This document shows, piece after piece, positions 47,333 through 61,300 of a stretch of 64,000 nt of DNA. Location of the stretch: contig NC_089981.1 in NCBI RefSeq assembly GCF_036417845.1, forward strand, positions 3,055,501 through 3,119,500, written 5' to 3'. A model generated the notes under the pieces. It searched no databases. It was not told the origin of the DNA and was given only the letters and a program-made list of their open reading frames with translations. Position numbers and translations under genes: made by a program. Position 1 is the first letter of the stretch. The number at the start of each line of letters is the position of its first letter. Source of the DNA: Apteryx mantelli (lineage: Eukaryota; Chordata; Aves; Apterygiformes; Apterygidae).

Positions 47333-50300
47333 ACTTGGATTCCCCAGTCTGAAGGACAAGATGTGAGGTTTTTTGCTGTCTGTGCTTTGGCTGTCTAAGA
47401 TATAAGGTATATGATCTCAGAAGTAATCGCCTTCACCTAAGCTCCGCATCTCGTGTTCTTCATAGTTTACAAAGAAGATTCATGGATCCCGGGCTATGAA
47501 GATGTCTCTTCTAAGAAAAGATGAACAGTGCCCAAGAAGTGCCCCCCTTTTTCTTTATTAACCTTAAAGGAAGATTAGATTGGGGAGGTCAGATGGACTC
47601 AAATCTGCTGCAGAGGTTTAAATTTGGGTAAGATAAATCAGTGTGCTCAGCTATAACTGGAATAAGCTGGGACAGCCTTTTGCTGAAGCTTATGACTAGA
47701 TGCATAGTCAACTATCTGAAAAGAGCATGTCGGATATTTTTGTGCCACAACACTCAGATATGATGCAATGCAATGTTGGTCAGTACAATATAATACAAGA
47801 TGATACATTAAAACAAGTAGCAGCAGTAAACAATAAGTATCACCTATTTACAAAATAGAAGCTCTCCAAATGATGTATGTATATAACTGATGATATTATG
47901 AACAAACGTCGGAAAATGGAAACTTTCTCAACCATCTTACTTATTTAGAATCCCCATTTTCAAACAAATAGATAGGGTCCAAAAACTTTCTCAGCTCTGT
48001 GGACACGCTATGATCGTGCTTTGCCACCAGATGGCGAAGGCACAAACCTGAGTGTATATAAATGTGTATACACTGGTGCTGATGCTTTCCGGTAAGTTGA
48101 AGATGGCTATTTTATTTGTTGGATTTTCTTTAGCCATAGTAGGGCGCTACGTTTTAAAAAACTTTTCTGAAAATTGTCATAGTTCTCCTGCACAAGTTAA
48201 TTATGAAAAGTCATACAAGGGGACATCCATAGGTAAAGGAGGAAGTGACACAATCCAGTATTATAGCTGGGGAGGCAGCACAAGTATTTGGGGAAGCAGA
48301 GTAAAGGGAAGACAAGAGGATTTTCTTCTGTGAGGTGAACTGAATAACTGTGAAACTTCCACCTTGCAGTAATTAAGTTATTGTGCTCCTTCAGCAAATT
48401 ATCCATTATGAATGTATTAATTATGTCACCAAATACATCAAAAGTTCAACATCTGCCAACAAGAGAAATACAGGGAGTTACATTATCTGTTTGTGTTAGA
48501 CTAACTGACTCTTAGGATTCAGTTCATCTCACCTAAATTCAGGCATCCTACTGAAGGACCTCATGCTGGTGCCTGGGTGGTTGGAGATCTCTCGGTAGAG
48601 ATAAAAGGGAGAAATTAGGGAGGATTGTGGGTGAAAACGCTCATGTCATCTACCAGGAAGCACCTAAAAGCTTTGTCTGAATCTAATCTAGTCATCTAAA
48701 CCCCCTCTGGACTCAACGGAGAGAGACAGGCAGTTCCTGGGGATGATTCAACCAACCCTAAGGAAGAAGCGCTCTGTGAAGATGCTAACTTCTTTCTCTC
48801 TGATGAACACAGAGGAAGCCTGATTAGCTTTAAATAGGTCACTTGCATACAGCTAAAGCTCAGCAAGGAAGTCTTCCCGTATGTTTTCCCCAAGCATTTC
48901 ACACCCATGAGCATTTGAAAGAGTAATCATGGAGCCTGGCCTCCTGCATTGCTGTGGTATGGAAATATGGTGTGATGGCATGGTGCAGAACTGCAGGCTT
49001 GGGAGGGTAAGGCTGGTGGATTTCCAGGGAAGGGTTTTTGGTTTTGTTTTTTTACACATGCACGTGCAATTTCACACATGCTTTCTCCATGTCATGTGGA
49101 TTAGGCTCAATGCATCCCAGATTTCGGGATGTGCATAGTTTACTGTGCACATAAAGACAGTCAGAACAGCACACGGTGCAGCTCAGTGTGATATTTCAGA
49201 GAATGTGAAATGCATCTCCTGGACAGAGCTGTGCAGTAGATCCAGACCCATCATGGATCTTGAGCACATGCCACATGTCTATACAGCAGATGGGATTCAT
49301 CTCCCTGCAGTTAAGCTATTTAAAAGTTAGGTGACTAAATCTAATCTAGTTGTCTAAGGTGCCTTTGTAGTAAAGGAAGGAGACAGGCCACTCAAGAAGA
49401 TAATTCATCATCTCTCTCTTGCAAACTCATCTTACAGGGACGTGGGACCTTTTCCATTTCCACTCATTTTCTGCTGGTATTTTAAATGCTATCTTAAATT
49501 TGCCCTCACTCCCACACCTGCAGAAAGAGAAGGAAGATCAGAAGCAGTGGGGGAGTCATTGATATTCCTGGTGGAGTCTGCTCTCCAAACCTCTCTCATC
49601 TTTGGGCAAATAGTGTTTCTCTTCAATGGTGAATTCCTACTTCTCTAATCTTCCTTTTGCATGAGAGAGCAATGTTGAAACACTGAAATGTCTTCTGGGT
49701 CAATTATGCTAAATTTCAATTGAGAAAAATCAAAATGCTTCATTTTGATCATTTTGAATCATTTAATTTCACTAAAGAAATTATTAGATACTTCAGAATG
49801 TATATCATAGACTTTGTAATACAGTCTCTGCATGGTCTGACATTGTGTGAAAATAGTCTGGGATGCCAAAGGTCTTTGCAGGACAGGGGACTGAACTCTC
49901 TATTTCCAAGTCTGTAGGTAGCAGCCCTCACTTGGGTCTGTGAGCTGACACATATGGCGGAGGTGGGCTGGAGGTATTCTTGATCTTTGATCTTGTAGGG
50001 AACATGGCAGTGGAAAATAGGATTTGGGATCCTTAATGGAACTATGGCGTGCTTGTCGGGTAGGGTTTAGGATAAGAGTTGCACTGGCAGACTTGAAGGG
50101 TTGGCTGACAGGCTTCTCGGCAGTTGAATTTTGTTGCCAAACCCAAAAGGAGGCCACAGAGTTGTGCAGGGACAGCCCTGAAGAGCTGGAATTCACTACC
50201 CGCTGCTAAGGATACAGAAAAACACAAGGACACAATTGCCAGTTCGGGGAGGGGCTGTTCTTCCTTCCCTGCCCCACTCCTTCAGTGACCACCTCCATTT

Positions 50301-53300
50301 ATGCCCCACTGAAATTTTCCAGGATTCTGCTCTGCTGGGGTCTTGGCAATTTTGCTGCCATTACTAATCTGCTGCCCAAGGCAACCCCTCTGCTCTGCCT
50401 AATAACCTGAGAGAGGTGGCAGGAGAGAGAACAGATTGGGCTGGATTATGTATACTGTCAATTTTCAATTATTTTATTATTAAAGTTCTTCTTCTTTTTT
50501 TTTTTTTTTTCCTCAGAAGGGGCAAGCTGTTTCATAACCTGTGGCAGTGATGGACTTCAGCACTGGATTCCTCAGTTGCCAGTTTGATTTCTCTCAGCAT
50601 TAAGATGTATGCCTTTAAGAAGACATTTTGTGCTGGTGAGGCAAAATAGAGAGACTGTGGAAAACAGGCACGTCAGGCTGATACTTATTAACTGATGACT
50701 AGTAATATTTGATGGATGCTAACATAGCCATAAGAACAAAACTGTGGCATTTCAGATTTTTTTTTTTAATTGCTTCATCTGTAATTGTGAAACTGTAATT
50801 TCCTAGTTTCTTTTTTTAAGCTTTACCTTTCCTCCAGGGGAAATGTCTGTGATTTCCTTTGCTTTTCTCTGAGGAAACCCTACGCAGATTATTACATGTA
50901 TTGATTTGAACTAATCACTCTGACTTTGACAAGGAAGCCAAATGCAAATTCCAGGTAGGTTACAGCTTTAAGGAGCCTGTGTCTAAAGACTCAAGGCAAG
51001 CAATTTAATATAATTGGTTTGTCTTTCCAGGAAATGACTTAGGATGATTTTAGTAAGGTCTCCGTAGGTACAGTTAAGAAACTTGTGCCTGACAAATTGC
51101 AATGATGCAACTTGGCAAGTGAGTTTGCGAGTGTGTTTAAATTGGCTCCAGTGTGCATCATTAAAAGCTCAAGATCTTTCACTCCTTGAAATTAGCAGCT
51201 CTCTCATCTTACAGTCAGACGTGATTATTGCTCTAATCTAGGGACAGTGAGAGACCGCCTTGAAGGAAACGCAGCCTGTGAAAACTGGCAGGATCTCTAC
51301 AATGCTTTTGCTGTATCTCAAAAACCCCACAGAGACCCTGGTCTAATCTATTTCATTTAAAGATGATGGGTCAAACAGAGCTGGCTGCATTGCACTAGTG
51401 GGGCTGCAGCTTTAAAACTGCCTGGACTGAGCTGGTTTTGAACTGCTCTGTTTTTTGCTGGGATGATACACAGCTGACTGACCAATTTGGTCTACATAGC
51501 AAAGGCAGTAAACTCAGAAATGGTTTCTGGCAAAGATAAGGCCAATTCACAAGTTTCCCTGTCTTCTTCTGCTGTCCCAGCCTCCTACTCTGCAGATTTC
51601 TTCTTGCTACTCCATCTCCTTTGCAGAACCTGGAAAGTAGGGGACAAAGTTTTCATTAGAAACCCAGTTTTTCATTTAATTTTAGAATAAAGAACATTCT
51701 GAGGGAGCCTAGCAGGGAGGATGGAGCCCACCTGCAATGTGAGCTGCAGGGAGGGATTATTCCCTTGCAACAGAACTACCTCAGAGCATCTTGTCTCTAT
51801 GTCTGAAACACAAATGGCCACGAAAGAAAAAAGGATCGTTCTCAGCCCCATGTCTGAAGGCAGCAGCTAAGTCTGTAATTGGCCTGGGCTCATAACGAGC
51901 ATCCTTAGTTGGACAGCTCAAGACCTGACAAAGCTCATTAATCCCACTATTAGTCAAAATCAGATTGCTTTGATCGCATTGCTCCAGGAACATAGTCCTG
52001 GTGTGGCATGAGAGGGCTGAACAAAGCCCTTCTCCACACAAACACCTGCTGCTCTGCTGCCTACATAAACCCCATAGTGACGGCTCCTCCGGTGTAAGGC
52101 CGACGACCCTCGGTGGAAGCACCAGTCTGCAGGGCTACACAATGCCGTAGCATGCACAGTGCAAAGAAGAGGCCTAAACAAATCTCAACAGCAGCATGGC
52201 ATGCATAAAAAGACTTCTCCTCTCCTTCCAAGCTTTCTATTTGCTTTGAGATGCAAAGCTAGGACTCAAAATCTAGGGGGGAAAAAAAAAAAAACAGCCA
52301 GGAAACTGCGATAATAATGAGTGTATAGATGTAAAAGCATGTGGCTGGGCACCAGGGGGAATGGCTGCTTATTTGTCTTGTCCTGGTTGCTGCACTGTGG
52401 ATCGAGATGAAACTCCAGGAGATTTCAGTTGCCCCAAACATCCTGACCTTAGAGAGCCTTTTGGAGAGCAAGTGCCTTTGGCAGGGCAGGAGTTTGGTAG
52501 GGAATCTGCAGTTTGAATGCAGATTGGAGACAGCTGAGAGTTGCAGGGGGGCAGTGTGCTGCAGGACTTGGCCAGAGCGAGGCCTCTGAAGTGACAGAGG
52601 GAGAGAGACTCTCCTGGTGGGCCAAGAGGGCCAGGGCTGAGTTTTCTGCAACCAAAAAAGCCACTGAGAGGTGTTGACCTGGAAAGCAGGGCTCAAAGGA
52701 AGAACTATTTTTTCCAAGGACTCACTGAATTCAGATGCGTGTGTTCAAAACTTTTGATTTAAATTGCTCCCCCAACACGCCTGGGATTATCTGGGCCCAG
52801 CATATCATCAACTAGTGCATGCATGTATTCTCCAAATAGACTCCTGAGATTTTTTTTGTTTTAATTACTATTTCATCATAAAACAAAATGGAAGAACTGT
52901 AATTTAAAGGGCACATCCTCAATTAGAAATTTCCTGTGGTGAGCATACCAAAATAAGCAGGTTGAGTAGTAGCAGGTGGCTTTGGATGATAGAGCCATTT
53001 GGATTAATAAGATCTGGAATAAGGAGTTTACGCTGCACTACATATATCCTGCAAGTTAGGCGTATGAAATAGTAACATTTGAGGGAGTTGCACCACCCAA
53101 GTACCTCCAAACTACTTTGAAGTATTTGTAGGTGAAGAATACTACCTGTGAAATGGGATTTTTATCCAAAGGCAGAATGCCCTTTTTACAAGCAATATGT
53201 AACATCTACTTGCAACTGGGCTAAAGGCCTCTTTTTTTTTCCTGAGTAATACTTCACAAGTACTGCAATTATTGCATATGGACTGAATATTTCAGTATCT

Positions 53301-55384
53301 AGAATAGAGAGAGGCTAGTAATGCTATTCTTATGAAATATTTCTCTACTTAGGTAAAATTCACTAGGCCTTGGTAACCGTATGACAAAGCTGATAAAAAG
53401 AACAGCATAACACAGACACAGCTGAGGACGCTTTTGGTAATTGCTGATATTTTCCTAAGGCCTTAAAGTCAGCATTTGCATTTGGTACATAATAGTGGCA
53501 CATACAGTTCACAAGCATCTTGAGGATCAGTAACATCATATGCACAAGCCTAGACCTTTGTAGTCTTGGGCTAACACATCACAACCAACCTGGTTAGTTG
53601 GAAGGCCTCATTAGATATGGCTAAGAACATATCTCAGACACTGCCCTATGTTTCTACTTTTAATTACCCGGTACAACTAAGAACATGCCTACAATGACAC
53701 ATCTGAAAACTAGAGGTGTCACTGAGAGCCAGCAGCCCAAAGCTCTCTCCATAGTCATGGGAGATTCTCACCTTGAAGGGGCAATGCATCCCAACCTGAA
53801 AGAGGTTTCTAAGATACATGACGTGAAGCTCTCCTTGAACTTGTTTATACTTTCACATACAACTACACCACTACCTTTTAGACGTGTGCATTTTGATGAG
53901 ATAGTTAGCTTTACCACGTACTTCATGCTGATGGCTAGCGATGTATGGTTTAGCAGAATGTCAGACGTTGCATTGTGACAGGATTGGATTATCAGCACTG
54001 GGATCTAGATGTAAGGTCTCAGGTTAGAAGGTCCAGAAAGGGAGCATCTCACAGGCAGGAGGTGCATTCGTTTGGCTAGTATTAGCACATCATCACTTGG
54101 CTATCTGTACAGCACTGTATTTTGGAGCCGTGTATCACAGAGATTTTGTATGAAGTATTGCCCTCTTGTGGCTGTCCAACAAAAGATGGGTAACTCGGAA
54201 AGTTTTCAGCTAGTGGAGAGCACATTAAGCCATTTGGGAAGACGGAAGGGCACAGCCCTAGTTCTACTCCTAGGCATACATGAAATGTATCTGTTCACTG
54301 TGTCCATTTCTGGCATCTCTTGGTTTTATTACATAATGATTAGCTCCATTCTCTGTTTCAAAATTTCATGGGATACATGATTTCTGATGGTCCTAGGGCT
54401 TACTGCAGTACACACACAGAGAACTGGACCTCATGCATTTATTCCAGCCAAAGGTCTATGCAAGCATTGCATAAGGTAGACCTGTGTTTGGTAATCCTTG
54501 CAGAATACCAGCATATCTTCTAACATATACTTGGGAGTCTTAATTTTGTAAGAGGCACACACTGCAAACATAGAGAAGAGGCTTTAGGAGTGATTGATCA
54601 ACAATATTATCCACGTTAACACTGCAAAAGTTATTGGTTGGTAGTGTTGGAACAGTAACATATACACCAAGCTGTGCATCCAGAGGGAAAGTGGCATTGC
54701 AATAAATAAATGCATGGATGCTTCCTGGAACAAGAGTGGGATTTTTTGATGTTCTCCAAAGTAGTGCTGGTAATTTGTGTTCATTCTTATGCCTGGCTAC
54801 ACATGCACTTCAAGTAGCACATGGATTTCACAAGTGGTTTACCTTTTGTCATTTCTGGAGGGCCTATACAAAATCATAGCTGATCATAGTAATGAATTGC
54901 TAGAATGGTTATCAGTAAAGAATTTCCTGCATAAGATTCAGCTAGAGTATTCTTGTGAGCTCTCGCTATAGAACCAGTGTGTAAGTCATTCCTGCAAGTA
55001 CTGAGTTACTGTTTAATATAGTAATGCAAGGAATACGGAAAGATCCTTCAACGCCGAGTCTGCCTAGACTTCTATGCACTGGGAGAGGGGAAAAAATTAA
55101 ATGTCTGAGTAGATCCTAAAAGTGATAATACCGTTGTTATGAAAGTCTACAGGGCAAAATTTATAGGAAGAAGTGTAGTCTTTTATCAGATACTGGATTA
55201 TATTCCATTTTGTATCCCACCAGATAAAGCCGAAAGAACAAAATGCATTCTGGGTACACCACCCCTTCCAGCGATTACTGGGGGTGGGATTCCTCTGTGC
55301 TAGCATTACTTCATGTAAACATCAGGTCTCTAGTTTCAGCTAGTCATCTAACCTCCTCTGACGATATCAGCATCATGACATAAT
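47333..55384. other. Long intergenic stretch, nothing coding recognised
   Basis: About 8 kb, generally AT-rich, with a 16-T run at 50495-50510. Open frames are 60-150 codons, scattered on both strands, with no hallmark domains (for example 48052-48333 plus and 52259-52717 minus). Exons of a gene extending beyond the window cannot be excluded from the sequence alone. Confidence 0.4.
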
Positions 55385-55735
55385 TGAAGCTGAAAGGACT
55401 TCTAGAGGTCTGTATTCTAATCCCCCTGTTCAGAGCAGGGCTACCTTCCAAGCCATATTGGGTTGCTCAGGGCCTTGTCTAACTGAGTTTGGAACAGCTC
55501 CAAGGATGAAGAGGCCACCACCTCTCTGGGCACTGCTTCCAACATTGTAGCACTCTGGTGAATTTCTTGTTTCTTATTTCTGGTTGGAATTGCCCTTGCT
55601 GCAGTTTGTTCCTGTTGCCTCTTCTCCTTTCTCTGTGCATCTCTAAGAGTCTGACTTCATCTTTATAACCTCGCACTAAGTAGCTGAAGTCTACAAATAG
55701 GCCTCCCCTTCAATTTCTCTTCTAAAGGCTGAAGT
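55385..55735 (-). mobile_element. Old CR1 fragment (3' part), minus strand
   Basis: The plus strand shows typical reverse-complement CR1 phrases: GACTTCTAGAGGTCTG, GGGTTGCTCAGGGCCTTGTC and CCACCACCTCTCTGGGCA. CTCCCCTTCAATTTCTCTTCT-like text follows near 55706. It encodes the decayed end of ORF2 (a 65-codon remnant at 55479-55676 minus). It is more diverged than the CR1 at 39-41.8 kb and truncated at both ends. Confidence 0.8.
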
Positions 55736-56011
55736 TGAATCCTTTGATAAATTGACTGGACCTCTGCCTTCACTGTACCCACCTGAATTGAGTGTTGCGT
55801 GAAAGGGAGGGACGGAAGGCCCTTCCTTATCTTTATAATCTACGTTTGCCTGCCAGAGCCCCCCTGTTTGAGGACTTTCCCTGAGACAGTTTTGCAAAGA
55901 AAAAGAATAAGATTTTTTTAAAGCAACAGATACAACAGGTTCGGAATTGCCGTTGATAAAAGCACTTGCTGCTACAAATTTTCTTTCTATGAGCTCAAAC
56001 TAACAATTAAG
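55736..56011. other. Short intergenic gap before the LTR
   Basis: No feature recognised. The last five bases (TTAAG, 56007-56011) may be a target-site duplication of the adjacent LTR. Confidence 0.35.
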
Positions 56012-56602
56012 TGCTTTCAATAATAATATATTTTCCCGGGTAACATCCGACGTTTGTCGGAGGCGCAAGTCTTACCAAGGAGGCGTCCCTGTTTGGGGGA
56101 GGGGAGAAGGAGGCTCGCTCGTCAGCAATCTCCAGTGACCAGGTCGGCGGTTCAATTTTCTTCCCTTCCAAAAACTTTAGTGAGCTATCCTCTGTTTTAT
56201 AGTTGCTGAAGGTGGGATGTGGAAGCATGGCCGACATACTTCATTGGCCAGATTGCCATCTGCGCGGTTGTTGGGGGTATGCCCCCCTTATTTACATATC
56301 ATTATGCAGCAAAGGGCGTGATTTTTAATATGGTAAGCAGGGATAATGAGGCTGGGGTACTGTAGGTCAACAGTTAGTCTGTGAGCAGCAATTATTTTTT
56401 GGGATGCAACCCCCTGTGGTCGGGGTGGACCGAGATACCTCCATATCGCTCCCTCCTCTGCCGTGCAGCTGGAACAAACTGTCTGGCCTTCACCAGCTAG
56501 TTCGTTACTCATGTTGCAAAGGGTGGTGCGCTTTGGCTACCACGTACTGTTTTTCCCTTGTGCCCCCTTATCTTTCTCCCTGAATTCTCTCTTGTTCCCA
56601 CA
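56012..56602 (-). mobile_element. Candidate solo endogenous retrovirus LTR
   Basis: On the minus strand this 591-bp block begins TGTGGGAAC and ends GAAAGCA, so it has TG...CA termini. It contains an inverted CCAAT-type box (plus 56242-56249) about 40 bases before a TATA-like CTATAAAA (plus 56195-56202), in the order expected for a U3 promoter. GC-rich sequence lies downstream. Flanks TTAAG (56007-56011) and CTAAG (56603-56607) form a possible 5-bp target duplication with one mismatch. No gag, pol or env sequence is adjacent, hence solo LTR. The family is not identified; a non-LTR CpG-rich promoter is the alternative. Confidence 0.55.
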
Positions 56603-58563
56603 CTAAGGCTGCGTTACCTGGGACATTTCTGCCTGCCTAAGCCCCACTGATGACTTTCCCTGCTAGGGACAGTCAGAGCAGATCACTCTTCAGCTGAGTA
56701 ACCCAATTCAGCTCTCTGCTCTGAAGGCCAACAGTTTGTCAAACAAACTCTAAGCCCTCGAAGTAGCACAAGTAAGCTAGCTTTTCTGGCAGGTAGAGAT
56801 GTCCTTAAACTCCTGCCAGAATCAGGGGAAGGGTCTTTGTTCATATGTCTCAAAGGCTCCTCAGCTTCCCAGAACAGCTGTCTTCATCATCTTATCGTAA
56901 AGTAATTTCAATAAGCGTCCAGTGATATTGCAAGAACAGAGAGAGGTTAATGGCAAGCTGTTACTAAAGCATGATATCTATGTCAACATCTTCCAATAGA
57001 CCGTTATTTTTCTTTTCTTCAAAAGAGTTAATTATTCAAGGATCTTAGAAGAAAAAATATATGTGGGATTGGGTGGAAGTACAAAGGCAATGTTAAGCCA
57101 GAGGCACCAGAACTCTAAGCAAATCACCAGCGATTACCTACTTGAAGAATTTTCTATCTGCATTTGAAGAAAAATCTACCCCGATGGATGGACACATAAT
57201 CTGAGCCTGGATGGTCCACAGATGAACAGGTTATCACAGCAAAATATCTGCTCCACAGATGAGCAGGCTGCCTGAAACTAGATGGTCCATGAGCCAAAGA
57301 GGTTATCTAACAAAGGACACGAGTCCAAGGGTAGATGTGTTATTAGAGACAACAGGAGTCTTCTGTGGAAAAACCAGCTAACTGTGTATCAGGACTGTGC
57401 ATTTTAATGAGAGGAAGAATTATCAAGTTTGAACATAATTAATAACAGAGGTGGATTCACATTCAGATGGCATTCCTAATGCTTAAACTCCACAGAGTTG
57501 CACTGCAGCTCTTCAGAGTCAGATAAGCAGAACTGATTCCTCTGATATCTTACACTGTACTGCTATTTACATGAATATGGTCTTGTTATTATTAAAAGAA
57601 TTTATATGAAAGTTTGCAGTCTAAAGCTTTGTTAAGCTTTGTTTGTGAGTTGATAGGGACAGACATGACGAGGGTTCACTGAATTTGCTAGGACACTTAT
57701 GTCATCAGTTTCACTAGTAAAAAGTAGTAAGGGCAGGGAATGAGACGGGCATGTCCTATCATCAATGACAACAAAGACACCCTTAGAGGATGATTCCTTC
57801 TGCTTATCACACTTATCTTAAGATGGGATGAATTGTCCTCTGAAGGTGATATTGCTCCCTTTGTCTATAGGGGGAGCCTAGAATAGAAGTTGACTAGACC
57901 CCTAACCAAGGGTAGGGGAAATTAATTCACAGAAAGATTCTTCATTAGAGTGCATCTGCTGAGACTCCTAATTAAGGCCTGGTGTCTTGCAGGAGATCTA
58001 ATTTACAGACATTAAACTGCATCGAGGGTCCTAAATACACCAAGTACTTCAGTAACACCATTTTTCTGAAGAAAGAATTCCGAAGCGGCAAGCTGAATTT
58101 TAGAATATCACATTTAGAATATCACATTTCATACTGAAGTTGTTTCTCAGCATGTCACTCCACTAATGTTTCACAACCCCCAGGCTGCAGGTCAGCTGCA
58201 ACATATAGGGAAAAGAATGAGCTGTTGCTCTAAAGGCAGTACTGAATTGCAGATTTCTGCAAACATTGAAGCAAAGAACATTTATCTGGGCATTTATCTG
58301 GAGCAGGGAGGGGCTCTACTGCAAGTTTGAAGTCCTAAAGTTTTTCTATTTAGATAAATCTTCTGATTTGTTTCAGTAAGATGTCTTTGTAGTGAAGAAG
58401 GAAGCTACTCACTCTTACGAAGGTACATGAAATGTTTGTAGCTTTTGAAATAAGAGTTTATTTCTGGGGTCAATACGGCATAAAATATCTCGCACCTTCA
58501 GGCAAGGAAGGTAGGCCTATTTCTTCATTTTAGAGATCAAAAAGATCATTTTCAATCTGCAGA
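56603..58563. other. Intergenic, small local repeats only
   Basis: No gene recognised and no long open frame. Small slippage-type tandems occur, such as TTAGAATATCACAT twice at about 58099-58128 and GCATTTATCTGG twice near 58289. Confidence 0.45.
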
Positions 58564-58770
58564 TAGAATCATAGAATCATTTAGGTTGGGAAGGATTTCT
58601 GGAGGTCATCAAGTCCAACCTCCTCCTCAGAGCAGGTTCAGTCAGATCAGATTGCTCCAGCCCGATCCAGCTGAATTTTAAATGTCAGCACAGATGGAGA
58701 TTCTACAAATTTGCACCTAATCCAGTGTTTGATCACTCACGTTGGGGCAGGAGAGGGAAATTTCCTCCTT
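58564..58770 (-). mobile_element. Old CR1 3'-end fragment, minus strand
   Basis: The plus strand starts ATAGAATCATAGAATCATTTAGG and continues GAGGTCATCAAGTCCAACC. This is the reverse complement of a CR1 3' terminus with its octamer repeats. Similarity then fades through AGTGTTTGATCACTCAC. It is a short, diverged, 5'-truncated copy. Confidence 0.82.
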
Positions 58771-60382
58771 CAGTTTCCCAAGTAGTCCATGGAAGAGAGC
58801 AACCTGTTGATAGCAAGCTCATTGAAGCCCTTTTCTGAGAATTAACTGGGCTACTTGCTGTGCTTTAGGGCAGAAAAGGTTGGGTAGGTTGGAGATAAAC
58901 AACAGCCAGCTATGCAAAGATAACTCAGTGTGTAAAGGCAGTCTGGTCTTTTGTGCATCTAAGCAGGGTAAGCATTTTGCTCACTTAAACTGTGTACCTA
59001 ACCATTATAGGCTGGTTTTAATCCTGCTGTCTGCTTCTTGAAATGGGCAAGTACTTCTGAAGATTTGGCTCAAGCGGGGAATAAACTGGCTTGGTATCTA
59101 CAGTATCTACTCTTGTCTTTCTGGATGAAACAGGTCAGTAAGAGAATAGTTTTGTACCTATGCAATACCTTGAAGCCTATGCTAGAAACAGACCTCAGCA
59201 AGAATTGAAACCTCCATTCAGTCACCCACGTGATAAGAACTCTGCTTTGAGAGCGTCAGCCAGGTTACTGGTAACCTCCAATAGATTAACAATAATTTTT
59301 CATGTGAGGTGAAGCTGGTAGAACCTTTACAGGGATGAGTGATTCCCTTTTTGTTCAGGATTCCTTCCCTTTTAGCATGAGATTTTTCCCCCTCTAAATG
59401 GAAAGTATTTCATTTGGTGACTCTTCCCAGTTTATTCCTGAGCAGAAGATGGCCACTTTTCCTTGACAACAGGGATGCAAGCAAATGAGAAATCCTTTCT
59501 CAGCCAAACCTGGAGGATCTGGTGGTATCTCCTCCTCTTTGGGAAGATGCAAAGCTGGGTTTTCCTGCTGCTGTTGCCATTTAGTGCTTGCCGCCATTTC
59601 TTTCAAGAGAGGAAAATCTTACTTTCTTCTGGCAGGATGTGGATTTGTTATTTGTATGTTTACAAGTTGCAGTCCCAAAGGTCAGGCTGGTGGAGGTCCA
59701 TGTAATGAAGGCAGGTCTTAGCAAGTTGGCACAGCTGCAGCCTAACCATTATATTCCTATTTCAGCAAGGCTGAACGGGGGCTGCTTTGTCCCATTAATG
59801 GACTTTGTGGCCCATACTGAGCTCTAACTACCCTGCTACCAATGCCCGGGAGAGTTAGCTAGTAGGCAAAAAATGTATTGGTGATTGCAATACAGAAAGA
59901 ATGATGTCTGAACTAGTGTCAAGACCATGTATCTTCAGGAACAAGTGGGCCATTGCCCTTGGAGTGGGCCATTTGGATGATACTGTACACCCAACCGTGG
60001 CCAGGAGTGAGGGGAGAAGGGTGCTCCATAGATGTCCTCAAGAAAAGCAGACTTTTTTCCTTAAAAGAGGAGAAAGAGGGCACACGAAAACCATTGTAGT
60101 GCCAGACTAGGACTTGTTTTTCACAGTGCTGCTGCTGCCTTTTGAATAAATAATTTTATCTTTCTGCGCTTTCTTATCTCACCTGAAAAATAGGAACAGT
60201 ACTCCCTTGTATCACAAGTCATTTCAATGCATAATTAAAGAAGTCTAGTCAGAAGCTGTGATGAAAATGCTCCGTACTTCCTTGTGGCTACTGAGACAAT
60301 CAATTGTGTGTTGCCAGTTTCCCATTACTTCTAGGTGTTGAACCAGTTTCTTGTCGGGAGATAACATGAGTGTGCTAGCAAC
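58771..60382. other. Intergenic, nothing recognised
   Basis: Short open frames only (for example overlapping ones at 59463-59827), with no domain resemblance. No repeat family recognised. Confidence 0.4.
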
Positions 60383-61300
60383 ATGCCTGAGAGGAATCAC
60401 TGTGTGGCCATTGAGTTCATCCTCTCTGGACTAACAGGAAGCCAAGAGGTGAAGGTAACCCGCTTTTTTTAAGCACATTAATAGGGAATCTTGGAAGGAT
60501 CATGTAGATGAAGGTTGATCCCCGGGCTTCACACACTGTGTACCTTTCCCTCAGTAACTTGGCTCCTGTGGATTTCTGTTACTCCTCAGCTATCTCCCCA
60601 AGGTTGCTGGTGAACTCTTCAGCAGTGAGGAGAGCCACTTCAGTCAGTGCCTGTGTGGCACAGCTATTCACTTGTCTCCTCATGGCTAGTGTTGTGTGTC
60701 TGCTGCTGGCAGTAATGGCATATGACTGCATGTGGCTCTCTGTAACCCTCTCCTTTATGCAACTGTCATGTCCTCAAAAGCCTGTACACAGATGGTAATC
60801 ATCTCCTGTTTCACTGGCTTTGTCCACGCACTTGCGCAAACTATCTCCACCTTCACATTCTCTTTCTGTGACTTTGGTGTTATCAGTCCTTATTTCTGTG
60901 ACATCCCCCTAGGATCCAGCTTTCATGCTCTGACACCTATAGCAAAGAGATGGTACTTCACATTTTTGGTGTGTTTCGTGGCATCTTCACATCTCTGGCA
61001 ATTCTCATCTCCTCCATCTACCTCATCTCCAAAACCCTGAGGATCCACTCCTCCAAGGGCAGATGCAAAGCCTTCTCCACCTGTGCTTCCCATCTGAGAG
61101 CTCTCTTCTTGTTTTATGGGAGCACCGTTTTTATGTACAGTAGCCCAATATGCAGCTACTCATTGGACTGAGATAAATGGGCCTCTCTGTTCTCTACAGT
61201 GGCGACTCCAGTGCTGAATCTTACCAGCTACAGCCTAAGGAATAAGGAGGTGAAGGATGCTCTGAGGAGAGTTTTAGGTCATATCAGAGAAACTTCAGCA
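60383..61300 (+). pseudogene. Olfactory receptor pseudogene, plus strand
   Basis: A class II OR beginning MPERNHCVAIEFILSGLTG at 60383. Most of TM1 is deleted, with a stop soon after; GNLGRIM then a TAG near 60507 follow. The rest is spread over all three frames: SNLAPVDFCYSSAISPRLLV (TM2), CVAQLF...LLAVMAYD (TM3), NPLLYATVMSS and FCDFGVISPYFCDIP (loop 2), ISKTLRIHSSKGRCKAFSTCASH (TM6), TPVLNLTSYSLRNKEVKDALRRVL (TM7). It has a stop before TM7 at 61169-61171 and several frameshifts. It is only distantly similar to the other ORs here, and the frame drifts on to a stop at 61397. Confidence 0.88.

Noticed and set aside
48052-48333. 93-codon frame with an N-terminal hydrophobic segment
   Set aside because: Unrecognised and isolated, with no splice or promoter context strong enough to call a gene.
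52259-52717. 152-codon minus-strand frame
   Set aside because: Overlaps other frames on the opposite strand and has no recognisable domain.
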